Positions 1-6,378 of a stretch of 7,517 nt of DNA are shown here, one piece after another. This stretch comes from an uncultured Butyricicoccus sp. (GTDB lineage Bacteria; Bacillota; Clostridia; Oscillospirales; Butyricicoccaceae). The notes beneath the pieces were generated by a model. It searched no databases. It was not told the DNA's origin and worked only from the letters and a program-made list of their open reading frames with translations. Both the position numbers and the translations under genes were made by a program. How positions within the stretch are numbered: position 1 is the first letter of the stretch; every line of letters starts with the position of its first letter. The stretch lies in contig CAUEJN010000053.1 of the NCBI GenBank assembly GCA_959018045.1, positions 1-7,517 on the forward strand. Direction: 5' to 3'.

Positions 1-44
1 TTCTATGACTGGATTACATAACAGGCGATGCTATGACCGCGCAG

Positions 45-77
45 GAAGAAACCAAAAGGGTTGGTTTCTTCTTTTTT
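45..77 (+). terminator. Intrinsic terminator of an upstream gene
   Basis: An 11-bp perfect stem (45-55 pairing with 61-71, GAAGAAACCAA with TTGGTTTCTTC) has a 5-base loop and is followed directly by six Ts (72-77). This is a classic Rho-independent terminator reading on the + strand. It should end transcription of a gene lying mostly left of the window. In frame 1 the first 21 bases read as six codons and a TAA stop at 19-21, which could be the tail of that gene, but six codons cannot prove it. The opposite strand has no T-run, so the terminator is one-directional. Confidence 0.9.
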
Positions 78-225
78 GTCCCCCAAAATAGAACCGGGAG
101 AATGATAAAAACAGATAAATGTGTAATCGGGGATTGGACGTGGGCTGTCTCATACAAAGAATCCAGCTGGATACATTCACTAGGTAGAGCTTTTGCGTGC
201 ACGAAGGAAGATCAGGGTGCAAGCC
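78..225. other. Intergenic stretch with no gene
   Basis: No convincing coding sequence lies between the terminator and the helicase promoter. Short open frames here have no ribosome binding site and run through the terminator. The only structure I see is a perfect 12-bp palindrome, ATCCAGCTGGAT, at 161-172, and a shorter one, CGTGCACG, at 196-203. No riboswitch or RNA family was recognised. Confidence 0.6.
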
Positions 226-254
226 TTGTCCTTGGAGGATAGAAATGGTATAAT
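226..254 (+). promoter_or_regulatory. Sigma-A promoter of the helicase gene
   Basis: The -35 element is TTGTCC (226-231) and the -10 is a perfect TATAAT (249-254), with a 17-bp spacer. A TGG just before the -10 (246-248) makes it an extended -10, which would offset the weaker -35. Transcription should begin near 261 and give a leader of about 60 bases before the ATG at 322. Confidence 0.85.
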
Positions 255-310
255 AGCCACACCTGGCTGTGCGTGATTGCACCCAATTCAGACCGACATT
301 TTGAATTCCT

Positions 311-315
311 GGAGG
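311..315 (+). promoter_or_regulatory. Ribosome binding site that sets the helicase start
   Basis: GGAGG lies 6 bases before the ATG at 322. It decides between that codon and the longer in-frame TTG at 277, which lacks any Shine-Dalgarno sequence and sits only about 16 bases past the predicted transcription start. Confidence 0.85.
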
Positions 316-321
316 CCTTTC

Positions 322-2613
322 ATGCTTGACCCCAATGAAGCCCAGTGGCTGACCGTGAGCGACTTGTATGAACGCGGTTGGACTGACCCCATCATCAAGC
401 GCTTGCCCGCACCGACACGGGGCACAAATCCGCATCATAAGAGCAGTCCCAAGGCCGTGCGGCGGTGGTCGATCGAGGACGTTATGCGGCTGGAGAACCG
501 ACCGGATATCCGGGCGCAGCTGGAGCGCGTCGCCGGACGGCGCGCAGGCCGTGCCGAGCGACGCAGAGCGCAGGAATTACAGCGGCAGAACCGGGCGTTT
601 CTGGGCGGTCTGGCATTGGAGCAGGCGTTTGACGCGCAGGCGCTGGAAACGATGACCGAGGGCGACCACACGGCAATTCTGCTGGTACGCCGTCTGCATC
701 AGGCCATCTTGAGCGCACTGTATGACACACAGCCGGTGCGATCGATTGCCGAGGCGCAGGACGGTCTGCGCACGGTCATGGAACTGACCGGAGCCGACGT
801 ACGGCACAGTCGTTATCTGAAAAACCCGCAGCTTCTGGCGTCCTGCGCACCGTGGTTCGGACGGGGAGAGACCAAGCGCGAGCGCAGCTTACATAATTTA
901 CTGCAAAAGGGCTATACTGCGTCACTGGTGCGTGTGGCGGCGGTTATTTTATATGAGTATGCGCAGCGCGGTGAGCCGGTTCCGGCGGAACAGATCTTAG
1001 CGCTGTCCGATTTTCCGGTACGTAAGCTTATGGACAGTTCGCTGTACCAGATTTATCTGGTCGATTTCATCCCGGCCATGATTCGCAGCCAGTTGTCCGA
1101 CCTCATCACGGTCGATCCCAAGGACGAGTATCCCGAGGCGCGTATGATGCAGCGCCGGTTTGTCATTCATGTCGGCGGAACCAATACGGGTAAGACATAC
1201 GAGAGCCTGAACCGCCTGGCACAGGCCGAGAGCGGTGTTTATCTGGCACCGCTGCGTCTGCTGGCGCTCGAGGTACAGGAGTCCATGCTGGAACGCGGCG
1301 TGAATTGCAGTATGCTGACCGGCGAGGAGGAAGACATTCGGCCGGGTGCGATGCACATTGCATCCACGGTGGAAAAACTCGACCCGCACCGTGTGTATGA
1401 CGTAGCAGTCGTGGACGAATGCCAGATGATCGCAGACCGTGAGCGTGGTTTTGCATGGACGCGTGCGATTTTGGGCTGCTGTGCCCGAGAGATTCACCTG
1501 TGCACCGCGCCCGAAGGACTGGACATCATCGTCCGGCTGATTGAGAGCTGCGGGGAACCGTATGAGATCGAGCATCACGGACGCAAGTGTGATTTGATTC
1601 TAGTCGATCAGCCGATCACCTTGGACGATGTACAGGACGGCGATGCGTTCATCGCGTTTTCCAAGCGCAACGTGCTGCTATTGGCCGAGCAGCTGCGCCA
1701 GATTGGCGTACCGGCTTCCATTATTTACGGCGCACTGCCGTATGCGACGCGCAAGTTGCAGATGGAACGCTTTTTGCGCGGTGAGACGCGTGTGCTGGTG
1801 GCGACCGATGCCATCGGCATGGGACTGAACCTACCCATCCGCCGCGTGATTTTCACCCGTGACCGCAAGTTTGACGGCTTGCACAATCGCGCTCTGCGTC
1901 CGGAGGAAATCCGCCAGATTGGTGGACGTGCCGGACGGTTTGGCGTGTATGATGAGGGTTTTGTGACCGCAACCATCGACAGTGAGACCATCTGGCAGGG
2001 CTTTTGCGCACCGGTTGAGCCGATCAAGCAGGCCATGCTGGGATTTTCCGATCTGGTTCTGCGCGTCGATCACGATCTGCTCGAAGTCTTGCAGGTGTGG
2101 AACAGCATTCCGGCGATCGAGCCATATAAAAAAATGCCGATCGACCGATACATCTTTATTTTAAAGACCTTGCAGGACTGTGGGCTTGCGCTGGATAAGG
2201 AACAATCCCTGCGGGCTGCGACCATTCCGTTTGACGAGCGGGAAGAGGAACTGATGGATTATTTCCTGCTCTACTGCGGGCAGTATCTAGAAGGACGGGA
2301 GATCGAATGGCCCCGGCGGGGCAAGAGCTCGCTCGACGGGCTGGAACTATACAGCCAGATGCTCGATCTGTACTATTCGTTCTGTCGTGCATTTCGCCAG
2401 CCGGTCGATTTGGACTGGCTGCGCACCGAAAAAGAGAATACTGCGCTGCAAATTAACGAACTTCTGGTGCGCGAGCTGTCCCAAAAGGGCAAAAGCTGCC
2501 AGGTTTGCCATGCACCCATGCCGCTTTCCTCTAAGTTCCGGGTATGCTATAAGTGCATGATGAAGCGAAAGAAACAAAACCACATCCAAATGCACGGGAG
2601 AAAGTCAGGATAA
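322..2613 (+). CDS. Suv3-like SF2 (RNA) helicase with C-terminal zinc ribbon
   Basis: Predicted ATP-dependent RNA helicase of 763 residues, probably acting on structured RNA in the cytoplasm. Walker A is GGTNTGKT at 285-292 (Lys291). It is followed by a motif Ia region like that of Suv3 (APLRLLALEV). The DExx box is DECQ (365-368), motif V is TDAIGMGLNLP, and motif VI is QIGGRAGRFG (532-541). This set matches mitochondrial Suv3 and its bacterial relatives rather than DEAD-box or RecQ helicases. Residues 1-280 form a separate N-terminal region that includes a basic, Arg-rich stretch around residues 55-85. The C-terminus carries a CxxC-x12-CxxC zinc ribbon (Cys726, 729, 742, 745) and a basic tail, both likely to contact nucleic acid. 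The ATG at 322 was chosen because GGAGG (311-315) lies 6 bases upstream; an in-frame TTG at 277 has no such site. The biological role of bacterial Suv3-like proteins is poorly defined, so the RNA substrate is an inference. Confidence 0.9.
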   Translation: MLDPNEAQWLTVSDLYERGWTDPIIKRLPAPTRGTNPHHKSSPKAVRRWSIEDVMRLENRPDIRAQLERVAGRRAGRAERRRAQELQRQNRAFLGGLALEQAFDAQALETMTEGDHTAILLVRRLHQAILSALYDTQPVRSIAEAQDGLRTVMELTGADVRHSRYLKNPQLLASCAPWFGRGETKRERSLHNLLQKGYTASLVRVAAVILYEYAQRGEPVPAEQILALSDFPVRKLMDSSLYQIYLVDFIPAMIRSQLSDLITVDPKDEYPEARMMQRRFVIHVGGTNTGKTYESLNRLAQAESGVYLAPLRLLALEVQESMLERGVNCSMLTGEEEDIRPGAMHIASTVEKLDPHRVYDVAVVDECQMIADRERGFAWTRAILGCCAREIHLCTAPEGLDIIVRLIESCGEPYEIEHHGRKCDLILVDQPITLDDVQDGDAFIAFSKRNVLLLAEQLRQIGVPASIIYGALPYATRKLQMERFLRGETRVLVATDAIGMGLNLPIRRVIFTRDRKFDGLHNRALRPEEIRQIGGRAGRFGVYDEGFVTATIDSETIWQGFCAPVEPIKQAMLGFSDLVLRVDHDLLEVLQVWNSIPAIEPYKKMPIDRYIFILKTLQDCGLALDKEQSLRAATIPFDEREEELMDYFLLYCGQYLEGREIEWPRRGKSSLDGLELYSQMLDLYYSFCRAFRQPVDLDWLRTEKENTALQINELLVRELSQKGKSCQVCHAPMPLSSKFRVCYKCMMKRKKQNHIQMHGRKSG

Positions 2614-2639
2614 AATTAGCAAATTTAACCAAATTTTTA

Positions 2640-2668
2640 TTGACATTCCTTAGGGTGCGCAGTATAGT
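2640..2668 (+). promoter_or_regulatory. Strong sigma-A promoter of the phosphodiesterase gene
   Basis: A perfect TTGACA (2640-2645) and TATAGT (2663-2668) are separated by 17 bp. The 27 bases just upstream (2612-2638) are very AT-rich, with A/T tracts starting near 2613, 2621 and 2631, roughly one helical turn apart. This resembles an UP element or intrinsically bent DNA. The promoter starts 27 bases after the helicase stop, with no terminator between them. The phosphodiesterase can therefore be transcribed both alone and by read-through. Confidence 0.9.
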
Positions 2669-2680
2669 GAAGCTGAAAAG

Positions 2681-2695
2681 ACGGCACCTTGCCGT
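2681..2695 (+). other. Small hairpin in the phosphodiesterase leader
   Basis: ACGGCA (2681-2686) and TGCCGT (2690-2695) form a perfect 6-bp stem with a 3-base loop close to the predicted 5' end of the transcript. There is no T-run, so it is not a terminator. It could protect the 5' end of the mRNA or be chance. Confidence 0.4.
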
Positions 2696-2720
2696 GTTGG
2701 AGAAGGAGAAGACGAGTACC

Positions 2721-3599
2721 ATGAGAAAGCAGTATACCGGCCCCTGGCGCATGGCGCATCGCGGCATCAGTCAGGCTGCTCCGGAAAATACGCTCGAAGC
2801 CTTTCGCGCGGCCTATCACGGTGGAATTGAAGGACTGGAAATCGATATCCGTATGACTCGGGACAGGGTGATCGTCATTCATCATGACGAAACTCTGGAG
2901 CGTCTGACCTGCGGCTCTGACCATCCCTGCACCCGCGCGGTGCGCGACTGTACCTGGGCGGAGCTGGAAGCGCTTGAACTGCCTTATGCCAATCACCTGA
3001 TGGATAACTGGAAGGATGAGGGCATGGGGGAACACGAAGCGGTGGATGTTGCACGCCAGCTGGGACAGGATCCCGATCATCCGTATGAGATCGAGCGCCG
3101 GAAAGATCCGCGTATGGCCAAGCTGATGCGTCTGTCCGATCTGTTTGAGTGGATGGAGCAGCTGACCCGCCGTGTGATTTTGGAAATTGAGTACAAGGCA
3201 CCCGGTATGATGCCCGAACTGTGCGCACTGCTCGAAGGTTTTTCCGGACGCAGCGACTGCATTGTATTTTCGGGAGAACCCGAGCTCATTGACGAAATTC
3301 AGGACTATGCCCGACACAATCGCCTGCCGGAAGGCGTCAAGCTGGGCGCAAACATTCGTCGTCTGACACCCGAATGGAAGGAAAAGATTCCGTCCATGAA
3401 GCTGTTCGAAGTCGGCCTCAATATCGAAGCGCTGGAGCGCGAGGATATTGAATGGCTGCGCGGACGCGGCATTCTGGTGTTCTCCAATCTGGGAGACACG
3501 CCGGGTGGCTGGCAGAAGATCTGCACCCGCAGTCTGACCGGCTTTAAGACCAATTACACCGGGCCGTTTAACGCCTGGTGGGATGAATGGAAAGAATAA
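2721..3599 (+). CDS. Glycerophosphodiester phosphodiesterase family protein
   Basis: Predicted cytosolic enzyme of 292 residues that hydrolyses glycerophosphodiesters (deacylated phospholipids) to glycerol 3-phosphate and an alcohol. It has a TIM-barrel fold and metal-dependent chemistry. The active-site signature is clear: HRG at 13-15, PENTLEAF at 21-28, EIDIRMTRD at 40-48 (Glu40 and Asp42 as metal ligands), HHDETLERLT at 54-63 (His55 as second catalytic histidine), and LEIEYK at 154-159. No signal peptide or membrane segment is visible. Two things are odd. About 40 extra, highly charged residues (roughly 92-133) sit between the first barrel half and the conserved LFEW helix. In addition, the usual C-terminal TVN...DGI.TD.P pattern is replaced by VFSNLGDTP and GFKTNYTGPF. 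The ATG at 2721 was chosen because it lies after the promoter; a purine-rich AAGGAG (2703-2708) is 12 bases upstream, a rather long spacing. The physiological substrate cannot be told from the sequence. Confidence 0.9.
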   Translation: MRKQYTGPWRMAHRGISQAAPENTLEAFRAAYHGGIEGLEIDIRMTRDRVIVIHHDETLERLTCGSDHPCTRAVRDCTWAELEALELPYANHLMDNWKDEGMGEHEAVDVARQLGQDPDHPYEIERRKDPRMAKLMRLSDLFEWMEQLTRRVILEIEYKAPGMMPELCALLEGFSGRSDCIVFSGEPELIDEIQDYARHNRLPEGVKLGANIRRLTPEWKEKIPSMKLFEVGLNIEALEREDIEWLRGRGILVFSNLGDTPGGWQKICTRSLTGFKTNYTGPFNAWWDEWKE

Positions 3600-3602
3600 A
3601 CG

Positions 3603-3633
3603 AAAAGACCGCTCGGAAAGAGCGGTCTTTTTT
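3603..3633. terminator. Terminator shared by convergent genes
   Basis: A GC-rich stem GACCGCTC (3607-3614) with GAGCGGTC (3620-3627) has a 5-base loop and is extended by four A-T pairs. On the + strand it ends in six Ts and terminates the phosphodiesterase gene 3 bases after its stop. On the - strand the stem is followed by TTTTCGTTTATT, so it probably also terminates pepF, whose stop is at 3648-3650. Confidence 0.92.
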
Positions 3634-3647
3634 GACGGATAGGAATT

Positions 3648-5450
3648 TCAGTCTTGCAGCAGGGTTTCCAGTTCAGTGACCAGAGAATCGAACAGCTTGA
3701 GCGCAGCGGCAACCGGTTCGGGGGAAGCCATATCTACGCCTGCGCCGCGCAGCAGGGTAACCGGATCGGCCGAGCAGCCCTTGGACAGGAAGGACAAATA
3801 ATCTTCCACCGCGGGTGCACCTTCTTTGAGGATGCGCTGAGACAGCGCGATGGCTGCGGCATAGCCAGTCGCGTACTGGTAGACATAGAAGTTATAATAG
3901 AAGTGCGGAATGCGTGCCCATTCCAGCGCGATTTCGGGATCGAGCACGATGTCCTCACCGTAGTAATCGCGGTTGAGCTGCTGGTACTTGGCCGACAGCG
4001 ATTCTGCGGTCAGCGGAATGCCCTGACGGGTCTGTTCGCTGCACCACAGCTCAAACTCTGCGAACATGGTTTGACGGTACAGCGTACCGCGGAACAGTTC
4101 GAGGAAGTAGTTGACCAGATAAGCGCGGCGGCGCTTGTCCTGGGTCTTGTTCAGCAAATGCTGCATGAGCAGCGACTCATTGCAGGTCGAGGCCACTTCG
4201 GCGACAAAGATTACATAGTTTGCATAGGTGACCGACTGGTGCTTGTTGGACAGATAGGAGTGCAGCGCGTGTCCCATCTCATGCACGAGCGTAAAGACAT
4301 CGTTTAAAGTGTCGGTGTAGTTTAACAGAACGTACGGATGGGTGCCGTAAGGGCCGGCAGAGTACGCGCCCGAGCACTTACCCTGATTTTCGTATACATC
4401 GATCCAGTGGTTTGCAAAGCCTTCTTCCAGCATAGCGCGATATTCGTCACCGAGCGGAGCCAGTGCTTCCAGTGCGGTTTGCTTGGCCTCTTCGTAATCG
4501 ACCTCAACGTCCTGATCGGCAACGATCGAGGTGTACAGATCGTAGAAGTGCAGCTCGTCTACACCCAGCAGCTTTTTGCGCAGACGCACATAGCGATGCA
4601 TGGCGGGCAGACCGTCGCGGACGGCAGTGATCAGGTTGTGATAGATCTCGACCGGTACTTCGGTGCCGTCCAAAGCGGCGTGCAGGGCAGAGTCGTAGCG
4701 GCGTGCATCGGCGAAGAATTGCAGCTGCTTCATCTGTGCGCTGAGTACGGCGGCCGAGGTGTTGCGGTACTGGCCGTACACGCTGTACAGCGAATGAAAG
4801 GCATTTTCACGCAGCACACGGTCGGGAGACTGGAGCAGGGGAACAAAGGTGCCATGGGTGACCGGATGAGACTGTCCCTGACTGTCCACAGCGTCCGGGA
4901 AGGTCATATCGGCATCGTTGAGCATGGAAAAGATGTCGTCCGGGCACTGTCCGAGCTGACCGGCAGCGGCCAGCAGTGCTTCGCACTCACGCGACAGTGT
5001 GTGCGGCTTTTGACGGCGGACGCGGTCGAGTACCAGACGGTAGTGGGACAGACCGGGCGCAGCCTGATAGAAGCTGTCCAGCGTCTCGTCCGGGATGGCG
5101 AGCAGTTCGGGTGTGGAGAACGCGTCAGCCTGATCGACAGCGATGGCCAGATTGGTGAACTTTGCGGTCATCTCCTGATAGACTGCGTTTCTTGTGTCCT
5201 CGTCGCTCTTGCGCTGTGCGTAGTTGCCGAGCGCGTCCAGCTTTTCGCTGAGCGTATCGCCAAAGCGCAGATATTCGAGCAGGGTGTCGGCGGAGTCGGA
5301 CAGATGACCTTCAAAGCCGCGCAGCTTGTCCAGCATGGACTGTGCCTCGGTGTAGCAAGAGCTCCAAGCTTCATCAGAGGGGAAAATATCGGTCAGCGCC
5401 CATTGAAACTGCGGATCGACCTCCGCGCGGGCGGGAACGGTTTTGGGCAT
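3648..5450 (-). CDS. pepF: Oligoendopeptidase F (M3 family zinc metallopeptidase)
   Basis: Cytoplasmic zinc endopeptidase of 600 residues that cuts short peptides, typically in peptide recycling and nutrition. The zinc site is HEMGH at 390-394, with Glu391 as catalytic base and Glu418 (in EVASTCNE, 418-425) as third ligand. The substrate-contact region PHFYYNFYVYQYAT (515-528) is the usual C-terminal hallmark of PepF. The N-terminal half (ALTDIFPSDEAW and the helical segment that follows) matches the family's N-terminal domain. The length is the normal 600 or so residues and nothing appears missing. The ATG at 5448-5450 was chosen because a GAGGA (5457-5461) lies 6 bases upstream. A longer frame up to 5510 would start upstream of the predicted transcription start and is rejected. 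The gene is transcribed alone, from its own promoter, and converges on the phosphodiesterase gene. Confidence 0.95.
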   Translation of the reverse strand: MPKTVPARAEVDPQFQWALTDIFPSDEAWSSCYTEAQSMLDKLRGFEGHLSDSADTLLEYLRFGDTLSEKLDALGNYAQRKSDEDTRNAVYQEMTAKFTNLAIAVDQADAFSTPELLAIPDETLDSFYQAAPGLSHYRLVLDRVRRQKPHTLSRECEALLAAAGQLGQCPDDIFSMLNDADMTFPDAVDSQGQSHPVTHGTFVPLLQSPDRVLRENAFHSLYSVYGQYRNTSAAVLSAQMKQLQFFADARRYDSALHAALDGTEVPVEIYHNLITAVRDGLPAMHRYVRLRKKLLGVDELHFYDLYTSIVADQDVEVDYEEAKQTALEALAPLGDEYRAMLEEGFANHWIDVYENQGKCSGAYSAGPYGTHPYVLLNYTDTLNDVFTLVHEMGHALHSYLSNKHQSVTYANYVIFVAEVASTCNESLLMQHLLNKTQDKRRRAYLVNYFLELFRGTLYRQTMFAEFELWCSEQTRQGIPLTAESLSAKYQQLNRDYYGEDIVLDPEIALEWARIPHFYYNFYVYQYATGYAAAIALSQRILKEGAPAVEDYLSFLSKGCSADPVTLLRGAGVDMASPEPVAAALKLFDSLVTELETLLQD

Positions 5451-5470
5451 AGGGATTCCTCGCTTTCGGA

Positions 5471-5486
5471 TTCCGGCATACCGGAA
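5471..5486 (-). other. Hairpin in the pepF leader
   Basis: TTCCGG (5471-5476) and CCGGAA (5481-5486) form a perfect 6-bp stem with a 4-base loop, within the pepF 5' leader and about 10 bases upstream of its ribosome binding site. There is no T-run on the pepF side after the stem, so it is not an attenuator by itself. Function unknown. Confidence 0.4.
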
Positions 5487-5500
5487 AAATTTGTAAGTCC

Positions 5501-5529
5501 ACTCTAACACGGATGTGCTGCCTTGTCAA
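5501..5529 (-). promoter_or_regulatory. Sigma-A promoter of pepF
   Basis: Read on the - strand, a perfect TTGACA (5529-5524) is followed after 17 bp by TAGAGT (5506-5501), preceded by TGT as an extended -10. Transcription should start near 5494, giving a leader of about 45 bases. Confidence 0.75.
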
Positions 5530-5573
5530 TGCAGACCGTGCAATCGGGAAGGACAAGGACGGGAATGGGATAG

Positions 5574-5592
5574 TTTATGAAGATTTTATGAA
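5574..5592 (+). repeat. Direct repeat TTTATGAA, one helical turn apart
   Basis: TTTATGAA occurs at 5574-5581 and again at 5585-5592, exactly 11 bp apart, ending 17 bases before the nitroreductase -35. A third copy (5660-5667) overlaps the nitroreductase start codon. The spacing fits a tandem-binding regulator, but the motif is AT-rich and short. Confidence 0.4.
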
Positions 5593-5609
5593 CTTATACA
5601 CCCTGTTTG

Positions 5610-5638
5610 TTGACTTTTTTCGGGTAAAAACCTATGAT
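5610..5638 (+). promoter_or_regulatory. Sigma-A promoter of the nitroreductase gene
   Basis: TTGACT (5610-5615) and TATGAT (5633-5638) are separated by 17 bp. Transcription should start near 5645, giving a leader of only about 18 bases. This promoter diverges from that of pepF, with about 80 bp between the two -35 elements. Confidence 0.85.
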
Positions 5639-5662
5639 AGAAGAAAAAAGTGATCGTTTTTT

Positions 5663-6215
5663 ATGAATACTCAGGACTGTATTTTGACCCGCCGCAGCGT
5701 GCGTAAATTTACCAATGAGCCGGCCGCCCCCAGAGGCCATCGAACAGGTGGTATCGCTTGCCGCTTTCGCGCCCTCGTGGAAGAATACCCAGGTGAGCCG
5801 TTATCTGGCCGTCATAGAGCCCGAGGACCGCGCGCAAATCTGTCAGTATGTACCCGACTATAACGCGCGAATCATTGCCCAGTGCTCGGTGCTGCTGGCG
5901 CAGACCTTTGTCAAATCGCATTCGGGATACGAGCGGGACGGCTCTTTTTCGACCGATCGCGACCCGGGATGGCAGTATTACGATTGCGGCATCGCCGCAC
6001 AGACCCTGTGCCTTGCCGCGCACGATATGGGACTGGGAACGGTCATCATGGGCGTGTTCGACCGTCCGGCGCTCGAGCGTTTTTTAAACATTCCCGCAGA
6101 TCAGGAACTTATGGCGCTGATTGCCCTGGGTTACCCGGACGAGATGCCGCCGGCACCACGGCGCAAGGACGTACAGACATTATTGTCCTTCAAGCGAGGA
6201 CAAAGTACAATATAA
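5663..6215 (+). pseudogene. Nitroreductase family protein, frameshifted
   Basis: Flavin-dependent (FMN) nitroreductase-like oxidoreductase, interrupted by a single-base frameshift. The first frame, from the ATG at 5663, gives the family N-terminus MNTQDCILTRRSVRKFTNEP (RRSVRKF is the typical FMN-phosphate contact). It then loses homology and stops at 5863 after 66 codons. The remainder, from about 5730 to the stop at 6213-6215, is in the next frame: PEAIEQVVSLAAFAPSWKN, then DCGIAAQTLCLAAHDMGLGTVIMG and IALGYPDEMPPAPRRK, all typical of the family. Removing one C from the CCCCC run (5727-5731) joins them into a 183-residue protein of normal length with no gap (NEPAAPEAIEQVV). The ribosome binding site is weak; only a purine run lies before the ATG. 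The break could be a real mutation, a sequencing error or, less likely, recoding. The substrate is unknown. Confidence 0.85.
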
Positions 6216-6237
6216 GACGGACAGAAAAACGATCAGA

Positions 6238-6257
6238 ACCTGCCAAAATTGGCAGGT
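6238..6257 (+). terminator. Probable weak terminator after the nitroreductase
   Basis: ACCTGCCA (6238-6245) and TGGCAGGT (6250-6257) form a perfect 8-bp stem with a 4-base loop, 22 bases after the stop codon. The downstream tract, CCTTTGGTTCCTT, is only partly T-rich, so termination may be incomplete. A GGTTC at 6263-6267 could compete by pairing with GAACC at 6236-6240. Confidence 0.5.
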
Positions 6258-6268
6258 CCTTTGGTTCC

Positions 6269-6284
6269 TTGAAATCGTATGCAA
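6269..6284. promoter_or_regulatory. Candidate cre (CcpA) site
   Basis: The 16 bases TTGAAATCGTATGCAA fit the degenerate catabolite-responsive element pattern WTGNAANCGNWNNCWW as I recall it. The two half-sites are only partly symmetrical. The site lies about 93 bp upstream of the hydrogenase -35, a position compatible with activation rather than roadblock repression. Unproven. Confidence 0.35.
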
Positions 6285-6340
6285 AATGATTGCGGATGGA
6301 TGTAACGAAAAATACAAAAATGTTGGCAGACTTGGTCAAA

Positions 6341-6378
6341 TTACCGGTAAGTAATGGGTAAGATATGGGAAAGGGATT
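6341..6378 (+). repeat. Palindrome and 11-bp tandem repeats before the hydrogenase promoter
   Basis: A perfect 10-bp palindrome, TTACCGGTAA (6341-6350), overlaps the first of three consecutive 11-bp units: GGTAAGTAATG (6346-6356), GGTAAGATATG (6357-6367) and the weaker GGAAAGGGATT (6368-6378). The first two agree at 9 of 11 positions; the third agrees with the first at 7. The array ends inside the -35 element. It looks like an operator for a protein binding one face of the helix. Confidence 0.45.

Noticed and set aside
1..21. Six-codon tail (frame 1, TAA at 19-21) of an upstream gene
   Set aside because: Plausible given the terminator 24 bases later, but too short to identify or to list as a gene; frame 3 also has a stop at 6-8.
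33..242. Possible small + strand gene of 69 codons
   Set aside because: It reads through the intrinsic terminator stem and T-run, and the FFFF in its product is the T-run itself.
277..321. TTG start extending the helicase by 15 codons
   Set aside because: No ribosome binding site; ATG 322 has GGAGG at ideal spacing.
997..1578. Open frame of 193 codons on the - strand inside the helicase gene
   Set aside because: Antisense shadow of the helicase ATPase core; no recognisable protein and no promoter evidence.
2553..2720. Upstream start extending the phosphodiesterase by 56 codons
   Set aside because: It begins inside the helicase gene and upstream of the strong promoter; the extra residues are basic and unlike the family, and HRG normally lies near the N-terminus.
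2637..3317. Open frame of 226 codons on the - strand opposite the phosphodiesterase
   Set aside because: Antisense shadow of a gene with intact catalytic motifs.
3654..4307. Open frame of 217 codons on the + strand opposite the pepF 3' end
   Set aside because: Overlaps the zinc-site half of pepF in antisense; no domain or start signal seen.
4338..5507. Open frame of 389 codons on the + strand opposite pepF
   Set aside because: pepF has full family motifs on the - strand. The antisense frame is a by-product of GC-biased codon use and shows no recognisable domain.
5451..5510. Upstream start extending pepF by 20 codons
   Set aside because: The longer start overlaps the -10 of the pepF promoter and lies upstream of the predicted transcript start; the extension is not family-like.
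5715..5732. Internal ATG 5715 as the true nitroreductase start
   Set aside because: No ribosome binding site before it, and it would lose the conserved RRSVRKF segment that is present just upstream in the other frame.
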